The notes under the pieces were generated by a model, which was given only the letters and a program-made list of their open reading frames with translations, did no database searches and was not told where the DNA came from. Of a stretch of 64,000 bases of DNA, positions 26,839-33,979 are shown piece after piece. Location: positions 61,089 through 125,088 of the forward strand of contig CADBBT010000005.1 in the NCBI GenBank assembly GCA_902792985.1, read 5' to 3'. The first letter of the stretch is position 1. The number at the start of each line of letters is the position of its first letter. Both the position numbers and the translations under genes were made by a program. This stretch comes from Oscillospiraceae bacterium (GTDB taxonomy: Bacteria > Bacillota > Clostridia > Oscillospirales > Acutalibacteraceae).

Positions 26839-27019
26839 TGCGCACCCTTCTTCCTCTTTTTTCGCTGTAAACATACCACATTGTCCGCCGATTTGTCAAG
26901 GGATCGAAAAAAGTGAAAAAAGTTTTTCTCCTTCGCCGCGTTTCGACACTTTTTGCTGATGCATCTTGGTATAATGAGCGCGTCAACAAACAAAATGTGG
27001 TACTACAGGAGGTTACATC

Positions 27020-27250
27020 ATGGAAGAAAAACAAAGCAGGAACGCGCTTGCGGCAAACGCCATCCGGCTGGTCGCCGAACAGCAGGGACTGGAAGAAAGC
27101 CGGGTGCGCAGCGAGATTGTGCTTGCGCTGCAGGCGGCAAAAGACAGCGGAAACGAGGCCATGCGGCTGCTGTTCGCGCTTCAAAAGGGCAGCTTTTCGC
27201 CGGAGGACGCCGTTGTGTTCGTGCTGGACTGTCTGCTGGCAGAGCCGTGA
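27020..27250 (+). CDS. Small helical protein of unknown function
   Basis: 76 residues, all-helical by composition (NALAANAIRLVAEQQGLEES ... VRSEIVLALQAAKDSGNEAM). It has no signal peptide and no cysteine except one near the end. CAGGAGG precedes the ATG at 27020 and a good terminator follows at 27296. The pattern resembles small sporulation-family or HTH-less accessory proteins of Clostridia, but I do not recognise it. Distinct from the amphipathic peptides in the window because it is charged throughout. Confidence 0.65.
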   Translation: MEEKQSRNALAANAIRLVAEQQGLEESRVRSEIVLALQAAKDSGNEAMRLLFALQKGSFSPEDAVVFVLDCLLAEP

Positions 27251-27295
27251 CCGGACGCCGGATTTGCTTAAAAACTATGCAAGTTATACAGAGAC

Positions 27296-27330
27296 GCGGC
27301 TGCTATTTTTGGCAGCCGCCGCCTTGTTTT
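27296..27330 (+). terminator. Terminator of the 76-residue protein gene
   Basis: GCGGCTGC, loop TATTTTTG, GCAGCCGC, then a short T run ending near 27330. Confidence 0.75.
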
Positions 27331-27345
27331 TCTGCGCGTTCTCCC

Positions 27346-27374
27346 TTGAAAAAGGAGTATATCTATGGTAGAAT
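27346..27374 (+). promoter_or_regulatory. Promoter of the UPF0371 gene
   Basis: TTGAAA (27346-27351), 17-nt spacer, TAGAAT (27369-27374), 36 nt before the ATG at 27410. Confidence 0.7.
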
Positions 27375-27409
27375 AAAGAGGATTATAGGTTTGGAAGAGA
27401 AGTGAAAAA

Positions 27410-28897
27410 ATGTATAGATTAGGCTTTGACAACAACAAATACATCAAAACGCAGTCGGCCCACATCCGCGAGCGCATGAGCAAGTTCGGCGGAAAACTCT
27501 ATCTGGAATTCGGCGGCAAGCTCTTTGACGACAACCACGCCTCGCGTGTGCTGCCCGGATTCGCACCAGACAGCAAGCTGCGCATGCTGCTTGAACTCAA
27601 GGACGAAGCCGAGATCGTCATCGCCGTGTCTGCGCTTGCCATTGAAAGCAAAAAGCTGCGCTCCGATCTGAACATCTCCTATGAGCAGGAGGTGCTGCGG
27701 CTGGTCGATCTGTTCCGCGGCGTGGGTCTTTACGTCGGCTCCGTCGTCATCACCCAGTACAGCGGCCAGCGCGCCGCCGACCGCTGCAAGCAAAACCTGC
27801 AGGCGCTCGGCCTTTCCGTGTTCACACATTACAAGATCGACGGCTATCCCTCCAACGTGAAGAAGATCGTCTCCGAGGAGGGCTACGGCAAAAACGATTA
27901 TATCGAAACGTCCCGCCGGCTGATCGTCGTCACCGCCCCCGGTCCCGGCAGCGGCAAGATGGCAACTTGTCTGTCGCAGCTGTATCACGAGCATCTGCGC
28001 GGCATCGACGCCGGTTATGCAAAATTCGAAACCTTCCCGATCTGGAATCTGCCGCTCAAGCACCCGGTCAACCTCGCCTATGAAGCGGCGACGGCCGACC
28101 TCAACGATGTGAACATGATCGACTCGTTCCATCTGGACGCCTACGGCGTTGCGACGGTCAACTACAACCGCGACATCGAGATCTTCCCTGTTCTCAACAC
28201 GATCTTTGAAAACATCTACGGCAAATCCCCCTATAAATCACCCACCGATATGGGCGTCAACATGGCGGGATACTGCATTGTGGACGACGACGCTGTTTGC
28301 GAAGCGGCAAAGCAGGAGATCATCCGCCGCTATTACAAAGCGCTGTGCGACAAGCGCAAGGGTCTGGATTCCACCAAGGAGATCGAGCGCATCGAGCTCA
28401 TCATGAACAACGCCGGCATCTCCACCGAAGACCGCGCCGTGGTGTCGCTTGCCAACGAAACAGCCGAACGGACCGGCGCGCCCGCCGCGGCGATCGAACT
28501 GCGCGACGGCACGCTGCTCACAGGCAAAACAAAGCCCCTCTTCGGCGCAACGACCTCTCTCATCCTCAACGCGCTGAAGACCCTCGCCGGCATTGACGAC
28601 AGCAAGGAGCTGATCCCCGCCTCGTTCATCGAGCCGGTACAGAACCTCAAGGTCAGCTATCTCGGCAGCAAAAACCCGCGTCTGCATATCGACGAGATGC
28701 TGGTCGCCCTTTCCGTCAGCGCCGCAACGGACGAAGCCTGCGCCAAAGCGCTCGCCTGTTTGCCGCTTCTTTCCGGCACCGAAGCACACTGCTCGGTCAT
28801 TTTGCCCGCAGCGGACGCCGCGGTGTTCCGCAAGCTCGGCGTCAACCTCACCTGCGAGGCGGACTACGAAAACGACAACCTTTATCACATCGGCTAA
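27410..28897 (+). CDS. UPF0371/DUF1846 family protein
   Basis: 495 residues, the standard length for DUF1846. Characteristic segments: GFDNNKYIKTQSAHIRERM at the start, LYLEFGGKLFDDNHASRVLPG, VVTAPGPGSGKMATCLSQLY (a P-loop-like turn) and VNYNRDIEIFPVLNTI. The structures known for the family resemble a nucleotide-dependent enzyme with a ferredoxin-like C-terminal domain, but no reaction is established. Cytoplasmic. Ends 10 bp before the M6 protease gene, so the two may be co-transcribed. Confidence 0.88.
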   Translation: MYRLGFDNNKYIKTQSAHIRERMSKFGGKLYLEFGGKLFDDNHASRVLPGFAPDSKLRMLLELKDEAEIVIAVSALAIESKKLRSDLNISYEQEVLRLVDLFRGVGLYVGSVVITQYSGQRAADRCKQNLQALGLSVFTHYKIDGYPSNVKKIVSEEGYGKNDYIETSRRLIVVTAPGPGSGKMATCLSQLYHEHLRGIDAGYAKFETFPIWNLPLKHPVNLAYEAATADLNDVNMIDSFHLDAYGVATVNYNRDIEIFPVLNTIFENIYGKSPYKSPTDMGVNMAGYCIVDDDAVCEAAKQEIIRRYYKALCDKRKGLDSTKEIERIELIMNNAGISTEDRAVVSLANETAERTGAPAAAIELRDGTLLTGKTKPLFGATTSLILNALKTLAGIDDSKELIPASFIEPVQNLKVSYLGSKNPRLHIDEMLVALSVSAATDEACAKALACLPLLSGTEAHCSVILPAADAAVFRKLGVNLTCEADYENDNLYHIG

Positions 28898-28907
28898 GGA
28901 GATATTT

Positions 28908-30878
28908 ATGAACCGTTTTTTGAAACATCTGCTCGTGCTTTCCGTCTGTGTGCTGCTGTGCGCGCTTTTTGCCGCCGCTGCCTTTGCCGTTCCCGCAAAG
29001 CCCGGCACGCACACCGACGCCGCCTGCCGGTCTCACCGGAGCGCGCTTGTCCGCTTTGACAGCCTGCCCGCGCCTTCCAAAGACGGAAGAAGCAAAGCGC
29101 CCGTGCAGCCGACCACGGAAAAAGAGCTGCCGCTCGTATTGCTTGTGCTTGAATTCAACAACATCGGCTATGAGCCCGACTACGATTGGAGCGAGACCAT
29201 TTTTAAAGGCGAAAAATCCCTTTCCGCCTATTACACCGATATGTCCTTCGGCAAATTCACCTTTGTGCCCGCCGAAGAGACAAGCGCATTTGAAACCGAC
29301 GGCAACCACAATGCGTTTGATAAAGTCAATGACGGCGTTGTGCATCTGCACATGGATTTCGATCACGAGGACTGGTCGCTGGATTACGGCAACGATTTGG
29401 TGCTTGAAAATCAGATGAACCTTTCGCTCGACCGGATGGTGACGCAGGCGGTCGCAGCGGCGGACCCGTATGTGGACTTTGCCGCCTATGACAAAGACGG
29501 CGACGGCGTAATCGCCAACAACGAGCTTGCGCTGGGGATCATTGCCGCCGGCTACGAGGCCTCCGGCTCCGACCACTATGAGGAAGACCGCTCCTTCTAT
29601 CTTTGGGCACACGCGTGGTCGCTGGAGGAAGCGGCTGAGGAGCTCGGCGAAGATTATGAGCCTGTGCGTCCCGACGGCGTGACGGTGTCGTCCTATATCG
29701 CGATGGCGGAACAGATGGACAACAACGAAGGCCAGGCGCCCATCAGCACCCTTGCGCACGAGCTCGGCCACTATCTCGGATTGCCCGACCTTTACAACAC
29801 CGGCAAATCGACCGGCGAATGGAAAAGCTATGACGTTGACGTTCTGAGCGTGATGTCGGGCGGTTCCTGGGGCGAAGACAACGAAGGGAACCACTGCCCG
29901 TATTCCATGGACGTCTGGAGCCGCACGATGCTCGGCTGGTGCGAACCGGCACAGGCGATTTTCAGCGGCGACTACGATGTGAACGCACAGACCTATGACC
30001 CGGAAAACGAGGCGTTTGCCGCTGTGAAAGTTCCGACGCTGCGCGAAGCGGAATACTATTTAATAGAAAATCGCCAACTCAACAAGTGGGATGAGGCGCT
30101 GGATATTAATTACTGGGGCGAAGATCTGACAAACGGTCTGATCCTCTGGCACATCGACATGGACGCGTATGAGATGTATGAGGAGGAAAACGAGGTCAAC
30201 AACCTGTCGCACCGTCCGGCGGTCATGCCGCTGTATCCCGAAGGCAGAAGCGGCAGCTATACCTTCACCGGCAAATCAAGCATTGTGGATCTCTACCAGC
30301 CGTTTTTTGACAAAACACACTGGGAAAGCGCATTCGAAAACCTCGGTGAAAGCCTGAATCTGCCGCTGTACGGCCCGGGTGAAAGCGTCGATCGGCGCGC
30401 CTCACGTCTGGATTCCGGCATTCTCGTCACATTTTTGAGCGACAGCGATATGGAAATGCAGATCCATGTGGATGTGCCCGAACACGAACACACAACGATC
30501 TTTGTGGAAAAGGTTCTGCACAACTGCAACCTCGGCGGCACAAACGCGCACTGGATGTGCACCGTTTGCAGCAAAGCGTTTGCCGATGAAGCGGCACAGA
30601 CGGAGCTGACAGACGAAGAGCTCGCCATCGCGCCCGCCGAACACATCTGGGACGACGGCGAAGTCTTTGCGGAAGCGACCGAAACCGACGAGGGTCTGGT
30701 CTGCTATCACTGCACAGTCTGCGACAGCGTTCAGTATGATGTGTTGCCCACGCTGCCGCCGAAAAACAATGTTGAGCCGGCCGGCAAAAACCTCTGTCCC
30801 TACTGCGGACAGGAGCACACGGGCTTTTTCGGCTTCTTCGTGCGCATCTTCCATCTGATCCTGAACCTGTTCAAATAA
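28908..30878 (+). CDS. Secreted M6-family metalloprotease with C-terminal CPYC tail
   Basis: 656 residues with a signal peptide cleaved near AFA-VPA (residue 27). Zinc site HELGH at residues 284-288 followed by YLGLPD, and a downstream SVMSGGSW Met-turn, define the immune-inhibitor-A-like M6 domain. An EF-hand-like loop DKDGDGVIANNEL sits at about 195-207. A beta region follows (about 390-520), then two HxxC/CxxC stretches (WMCTVCSKAF, CYHCTVCDS). The C-terminus reads CPYCGQEHTGFFGFFVRIFH and then LILNLFK, matching the C1A protease tail at 10681. AAGGAG upstream of the ATG. Confidence 0.9.
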   Translation: MNRFLKHLLVLSVCVLLCALFAAAAFAVPAKPGTHTDAACRSHRSALVRFDSLPAPSKDGRSKAPVQPTTEKELPLVLLVLEFNNIGYEPDYDWSETIFKGEKSLSAYYTDMSFGKFTFVPAEETSAFETDGNHNAFDKVNDGVVHLHMDFDHEDWSLDYGNDLVLENQMNLSLDRMVTQAVAAADPYVDFAAYDKDGDGVIANNELALGIIAAGYEASGSDHYEEDRSFYLWAHAWSLEEAAEELGEDYEPVRPDGVTVSSYIAMAEQMDNNEGQAPISTLAHELGHYLGLPDLYNTGKSTGEWKSYDVDVLSVMSGGSWGEDNEGNHCPYSMDVWSRTMLGWCEPAQAIFSGDYDVNAQTYDPENEAFAAVKVPTLREAEYYLIENRQLNKWDEALDINYWGEDLTNGLILWHIDMDAYEMYEEENEVNNLSHRPAVMPLYPEGRSGSYTFTGKSSIVDLYQPFFDKTHWESAFENLGESLNLPLYGPGESVDRRASRLDSGILVTFLSDSDMEMQIHVDVPEHEHTTIFVEKVLHNCNLGGTNAHWMCTVCSKAFADEAAQTELTDEELAIAPAEHIWDDGEVFAEATETDEGLVCYHCTVCDSVQYDVLPTLPPKNNVEPAGKNLCPYCGQEHTGFFGFFVRIFHLILNLFK

Positions 30879-30902
30879 ACCGAACCGAAAGGAGATCGTT
30901 TT

Positions 30903-31565
30903 ATGCGTTATGTGTTTCTTGCGCTGTTTGCCGCGGTAAGTCTGGTGCATCTCTATCACAGCTGGCTCGACGTTACAAAAAAACGCCGCATGACAAAATG
31001 GGCGCTTCTGCTGCTGTTGCTCGGCTATTACCTGACAAGCACAAGCACGTTTGCTCCCCTGCTGATCGCGGCGCTGCTGTGCAGCTGGCTGGGCGACGTG
31101 CTGCTGATGCCCAGCGGCAACGCCTGGTTCGTTTCGGGCGGGATCAGCTTTCTTGCCGCGCATGTGCTGTTTGTGCTGCTGTATCTCGGTCAGGTGGACT
31201 TTGCCGCGGTCAACTGGCTGATCGCCGTGCCGGTCGCGCTGGTTTACATCGCCGCGGTGACCGTGATCCTTGCGCTGCTGAAAAAAGAGACGCCGAAGCC
31301 GATGTTTGTGCCGATGTTCCTGTATCTGCTCATGAACGGCGCCATGAACGTCTTTGCCCTCATGCAGCTTTTGACAAATCCCTGCGCGGGCGCGGCGGTG
31401 GCCTATCTGGGCGCGATCCTCTTCTTTGTGTCCGACAGCACATTGTATCTCAACAAATACTATAAGAAAAAGCAGATCATCCCCAAAAAGCATTTTACCA
31501 TCATGATCACCTACCTGCTGGGCGAATTCCTGATCGTGCAGGGCATGCTCATGCTGGGGCTGTAA
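30903..31565 (+). CDS. YhhN/TMEM86 family membrane protein (lysoplasmalogenase-like)
   Basis: 220 residues with seven to eight predicted membrane helices. The family's conserved acidic sites are visible: LLCSWLGDVLLM near residue 60 and FVSDSTLYLNKYY near residue 180. Eukaryotic TMEM86 hydrolyses the vinyl-ether bond of lysoplasmalogens, and plasmalogens are typical membrane lipids of anaerobic Clostridia, so a lipid-hydrolase role is plausible but unproven. AAAGGAGA before the ATG; 24 bp after the M6 protease. Confidence 0.85.
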   Translation: MRYVFLALFAAVSLVHLYHSWLDVTKKRRMTKWALLLLLLGYYLTSTSTFAPLLIAALLCSWLGDVLLMPSGNAWFVSGGISFLAAHVLFVLLYLGQVDFAAVNWLIAVPVALVYIAAVTVILALLKKETPKPMFVPMFLYLLMNGAMNVFALMQLLTNPCAGAAVAYLGAILFFVSDSTLYLNKYYKKKQIIPKKHFTIMITYLLGEFLIVQGMLMLGL

Positions 31566-31619
31566 ACCCATGTAAATCTGATGGGGCGACCCATCGCAAA
31601 ATAAAAAGGAGGCATTTTT

Positions 31620-32288
31620 ATGCAAGCAATCAAAAAGTATCTCGCAGAATGTATCGGCACCTTCGTCCTCGTGTTCGTTGCGTGCGGAACCGCAGCCGCC
31701 CTCGGCTGCTCGGCAGAGCCCAACGCGGCCTATTTCCTGACGGCTGCCGCGTTCGGTCTGGTGATCGTCGCCATGGCATATTCCATCGGCAACGTCTCCG
31801 GCTGCCACATCAACCCCGCCGTCTCCATCGCCATGCTCGTCAGCGGCAAACTGTCCATCGCTGATTTCTGCGGCTACGTTGTGGCGCAGTTTATCGGCGC
31901 AATCGCCGGCGCAGGCTGCCTGCGTGCGCTGCTCGGTCCGGACAGCAGCCTTGGCACAAACGGCCTTTACAACGGCGAAATTCTGTCCTCTCTGCTGATC
32001 GAATGTGTGCTGACGTTCATCTTTGTGCTCGCCATTCTCGGCGTGACCAGCAAGATCGAAAACGGCTCCGTCGCGGGCATCGTGATCGGCCTTTCGCTGA
32101 CGCTCGTACACATCTTCGGCATCCACTTCACCGGCACATCCGTGAACCCGGCGCGCTCCTTCGGCCCTGCGCTGTTTGTGGGCGGCGACGCGCTTGCGAA
32201 TGTCTGGGTGTTCATCGTTGCGCCCCTGGTCGGCGGTGTGCTTGCCGCGCTGGTGTATAAACTGCTTGCGGGCGAGAAAAAAGCGTAA
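31620..32288 (+). CDS. MIP-family channel, aquaporin Z type
   Basis: 222 residues, six membrane helices with both half-helix NPA motifs: GCHINPAVSIAM near residue 60 and GTSVNPARSFGPAL near residue 175. The histidine in LVHIFGIHFTGTSVNPARS and the absence of an Asp after the second NPAR (GlpF has NPARD) favour a water channel over a glycerol facilitator. The N-terminus YLAECIGTFVLVFVACGTA is canonical. AAAGGAGG precedes the ATG. Confidence 0.92.
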   Translation: MQAIKKYLAECIGTFVLVFVACGTAAALGCSAEPNAAYFLTAAAFGLVIVAMAYSIGNVSGCHINPAVSIAMLVSGKLSIADFCGYVVAQFIGAIAGAGCLRALLGPDSSLGTNGLYNGEILSSLLIECVLTFIFVLAILGVTSKIENGSVAGIVIGLSLTLVHIFGIHFTGTSVNPARSFGPALFVGGDALANVWVFIVAPLVGGVLAALVYKLLAGEKKA

Positions 32289-32344
32289 ATGTACAACATG
32301 ATTTCGTCATATTTAAAGAATTCATGAAATATTCACAATTCACC

Positions 32345-32373
32345 TTGCAACATCAAAGCGTTCATGCTATAAT
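32345..32373 (+). promoter_or_regulatory. Promoter of small-peptide genes B and C
   Basis: TTGCAA (32345-32350), 17-nt spacer, TATAAT (32368-32373), 32 nt before the ATG at 32405. Confidence 0.85.
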
Positions 32374-32404
32374 GTAGACACAGAATATGAAGGAGGCTAT
32401 TCTC

Positions 32405-32530
32405 ATGGAAGCTATCAAAAATTTCTTTAACAGTCTTGCCCAGGGCATCATCAACATTCTCAGTGCCGCAGGCGTTCCGCAGGACATTTTGAACATGATC
32501 TCCAATATGTTCAGCAGTTCGCTCGAATAA
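32405..32530 (+). CDS. Leaderless amphipathic peptide B (41 residues)
   Basis: Sequence begins MEAIKNFFNSLAQGIINILS and continues AAGVPQDILNMISNMF before a short SSSLE end. A single amphipathic helix broken at GVP, no signal peptide, no cysteine, nearly neutral. Size and pattern recall staphylococcal beta-type phenol-soluble modulins and delta-lysin-like peptides, but this is a resemblance in style, not a demonstrated homology. AAGGAGG 8-14 nt upstream, strong promoter, and a second peptide gene 39 bp downstream. Too short for ordinary gene callers. Confidence 0.8.
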   Translation: MEAIKNFFNSLAQGIINILSAAGVPQDILNMISNMFSSSLE

Positions 32531-32569
32531 TCCAACAGAAACGAATCTTTCATCGAAGGAGTATGCATT

Positions 32570-32722
32570 ATGGAAAAACTCGGTTTGTTTGTGGAATACT
32601 TTCTTGAAATGCTCGGCAAGATCCTGAAAGCCGTCAACGTCCTCGCTTCCGACAGCAATATGCTGGAAGATATCGGCGACGCTGTTGCGGAATTCGGCGA
32701 CAATGTGGACAGCATGAAATAA
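32570..32722 (+). CDS. Leaderless amphipathic peptide C (50 residues)
   Basis: Starts MEKLGLFVEYFLEMLGKILK, then AVNVLASDSNMLEDIGDAVA and an acidic end NVDSMK. The first 20 residues form a hydrophobic amphipathic helix; the rest is acidic. Shares with peptides D (32859) and E (33360) the pattern of a hydrophobic helix ending in K-I/L-L/F-x-A-V/M, then an acidic half closing in lysine, so the three look paralogous. GAAGGAGTATGC before the ATG; terminator directly after. Probably co-transcribed with peptide B. Confidence 0.8.
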   Translation: MEKLGLFVEYFLEMLGKILKAVNVLASDSNMLEDIGDAVAEFGDNVDSMK

Positions 32723-32730
32723 GCAAATCC

Positions 32731-32758
32731 AAAAAGAGCCGCTTCGGCGGCTTTTTTT
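32731..32758 (+). terminator. Terminator of peptide genes B-C
   Basis: AGCCGC/ttcg/GCGGCT (32737-32752) with an A run before and seven T after: an ideal intrinsic terminator, 9 nt past the stop of peptide C. Confidence 0.95.
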
Positions 32759-32779
32759 CATGTTTTTTTCAAAAAAGTA

Positions 32780-32808
32780 TTGAAAAATTGTAAAATGTAT
32801 GTTAAAAT
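32780..32808 (+). promoter_or_regulatory. Promoter of peptide gene D
   Basis: TTGAAA (32780-32785), 17-nt spacer, TAAAAT (32803-32808), about 50 nt before the start codon. Confidence 0.75.
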
Positions 32809-32858
32809 GCGAGCTATAGAAGTAGATTCTATAATCAAGCGGAAAGGAGTGAAAAGTG

Positions 32859-33047
32859 ATGATGGATTATTTGACCAAGGCTGTTGATCTGATCGGTTAC
32901 ATTTTTGATCTTGTCAGCAAGATTCTTGCCGCCGTTAACGGTGAGGAGAGTGAAGAGGTCGCCGAAATGGAAAGCACCAAAGAGATGGTCGGTAAGATCA
33001 CCGGCGCAGTCCAGGACTTTGCAGATCAGGTTGAAGATCTTAAATAA
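32859..33047 (+). CDS. Leaderless amphipathic peptide D (62 residues)
   Basis: MMDYLTKAVDLIGYIFDLVS then KILAAVNGEESEEVAEMEST and a C-terminal helix closing in QVEDLK. N-terminal hydrophobic amphipathic helix plus acidic second half, as in peptides C and E. AAGGAG ends 9 nt before ATG 32859; GTG 32856 and ATG 32862 are possible alternatives. It has its own promoter and a T-rich hairpin-like stretch (AGCCGCAAGGCTCTTTTTTC) about 45 nt after the stop. Function unknown. Confidence 0.8.
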   Translation: MMDYLTKAVDLIGYIFDLVSKILAAVNGEESEEVAEMESTKEMVGKITGAVQDFADQVEDLK

Positions 33048-33267
33048 GTTCATTCACTTGTCATTCAACTTTTACTGGGAAGAAAAAGGAGCCGCAAGGC
33101 TCTTTTTTCCTTCCCTATTTCTTTATTTGTTCATATTTTCAGGCCGACTTTTTGAGGATCTCCCACTAAATCTTGTGGAAATCGTCCAAACGAACCGCAG
33201 AAAATGTGATAGCCTTTTTAAAAAATATAAAATGCGGCAAAAAAATGAATTTTTTTTGAAAAAACTA

Positions 33268-33295
33268 TTGACTTTTCCTAATAGAAGAATATAAT
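33268..33295 (+). promoter_or_regulatory. Promoter of peptide gene E with flanking inverted repeat
   Basis: TTGACT (33268-33273), 16-nt spacer, TATAAT (33290-33295). ATTGACT (33267-33273) and AGTCAAT (33296-33302) form an inverted repeat that exactly brackets the promoter and includes its -35, suggesting an operator. The preceding 33120-33266 is AT-rich spacer without an open frame. Confidence 0.7.
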
Positions 33296-33359
33296 AGTCA
33301 ATGTGAGAAACAGAACAGCTCACAAAAAATATATATATTTTTTACAGGAGGAATTATCC

Positions 33360-33554
33360 ATGGAAAAAGTCAAACAATTGTTCGAACTCGCTACAATCTT
33401 CTTCAAGACTCTTGTTAAGCTGTTCAACGCTATGGGCGTTGCCGGCGCAGAAGGCGCTGATGACAATCAGGATTATTATGAATACCTGAACATCGTTCAT
33501 GACGGTGCTGAGACAGTTCTTGACAGCGGTATCCTTGAAGATCTTGCGAAATAA
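33360..33554 (+). CDS. Leaderless amphipathic peptide E (64 residues)
   Basis: MEKVKQLFELATIFFKTLVK then LFNAMGVAGAEGADDNQDYY and an acidic C-terminal helix ending LEDLAK. Same two-part plan as peptides C and D: a cationic/hydrophobic helix and an acidic helix. ACAGGAGGAATTATCC precedes the ATG, one of the best Shine-Dalgarno sites in the window, which suggests abundant expression. Own promoter and terminator. Confidence 0.82.
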   Translation: MEKVKQLFELATIFFKTLVKLFNAMGVAGAEGADDNQDYYEYLNIVHDGAETVLDSGILEDLAK

Positions 33555-33574
33555 GTTTATTTCACAAAAAAGTC

Positions 33575-33605
33575 AAAGCCGAGGTTTTACCCCGGCTTTT
33601 TCTTT
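33575..33605 (+). terminator. Terminator of peptide gene E
   Basis: AAAGCCG (33575-33581) with CGGCTTT (33593-33599) around a small loop, followed by a T-rich tract. Confidence 0.8.
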
Positions 33606-33606
33606 T

Positions 33607-33770
33607 GTTTTACCCCTTCCACCGGCATTCGCCGGTCCCCCTCCCTCATTGAAATGGGGGAGGCTTTTTGCACCTCATCCACCGCAAGCGGTCCCCCTTC
33701 AGTCTCGGCTGACGGGTGAGGTTTGACCGGGGAAGGCTTGCCTTAAATTATCCCGTTTAGCGGGCGGCCA
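33607..33770. repeat. REP-like dispersed repeat region
   Basis: Contains CACCGGCATTCGCCGGT, then CCCTCCCTCATTGAAATGGGGGAGG, a CATCCACCGCAAGCGGT block, CTGACGGGTGAGGTTTG and GGGGAAGGCTTGCC, and ends GCGGGCGGCCACTGGCCGCC. The same modules recur at 38421-38717 and 47468-47741. No coding potential recognised. Confidence 0.7.
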
Positions 33771-33775
33771 CTGGC

Positions 33776-33930
33776 CGCCCCTACAAATTCATATTTCCCG
33801 ATTCCTGCACATCTCCACTCTCTACTCTCCACACTTCACTCTTCCCTCACCCCCTCAATCCCTCAATCCCTGATTCCCTGATTCCAATCTCTCCACTCTC
33901 AACCCTCCAACCTCCACTCAATTCCTCATT
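33776..33930. repeat. Dispersed direct repeat and heptamer/octamer tandem repeats
   Basis: Begins CCGCCCCTACAAATTCATATT and includes GATTCCTGCACATCTCCACT, then tandem CACTCTC/TACTCTC and TCAATCCC/TGATTCCC units. A nearly identical stretch of about 120 nt stands at 49432-49560. Non-coding spacer before the NSS transporter 3' end. Confidence 0.75.
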
Positions 33931-33944
33931 ACGCATAAAAAAAA

Positions 33945-33968
33945 GACGGCCACAGGCCGCCTTTTTAG
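33945..33968 (-). terminator. Terminator of the NSS transporter gene
   Basis: GACGGCC/aca/GGCCGCC with A run on one side and T run on the other. On the minus strand it follows the transporter stop at 33980. Confidence 0.75.
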
Positions 33969-33979
33969 CTGTATAGCGA

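Noticed and set aside
30402-32126. Long minus-strand open frame opposite the M6 protease, YhhN and aquaporin genes
   Set aside because: Antisense shadow; product is a low-quality His/Gln-rich sequence with no motif.
33776-33930. Possible CRISPR array
   Set aside because: Units of 7-8 nt without spacers; no 25-35 nt repeats or cas genes.
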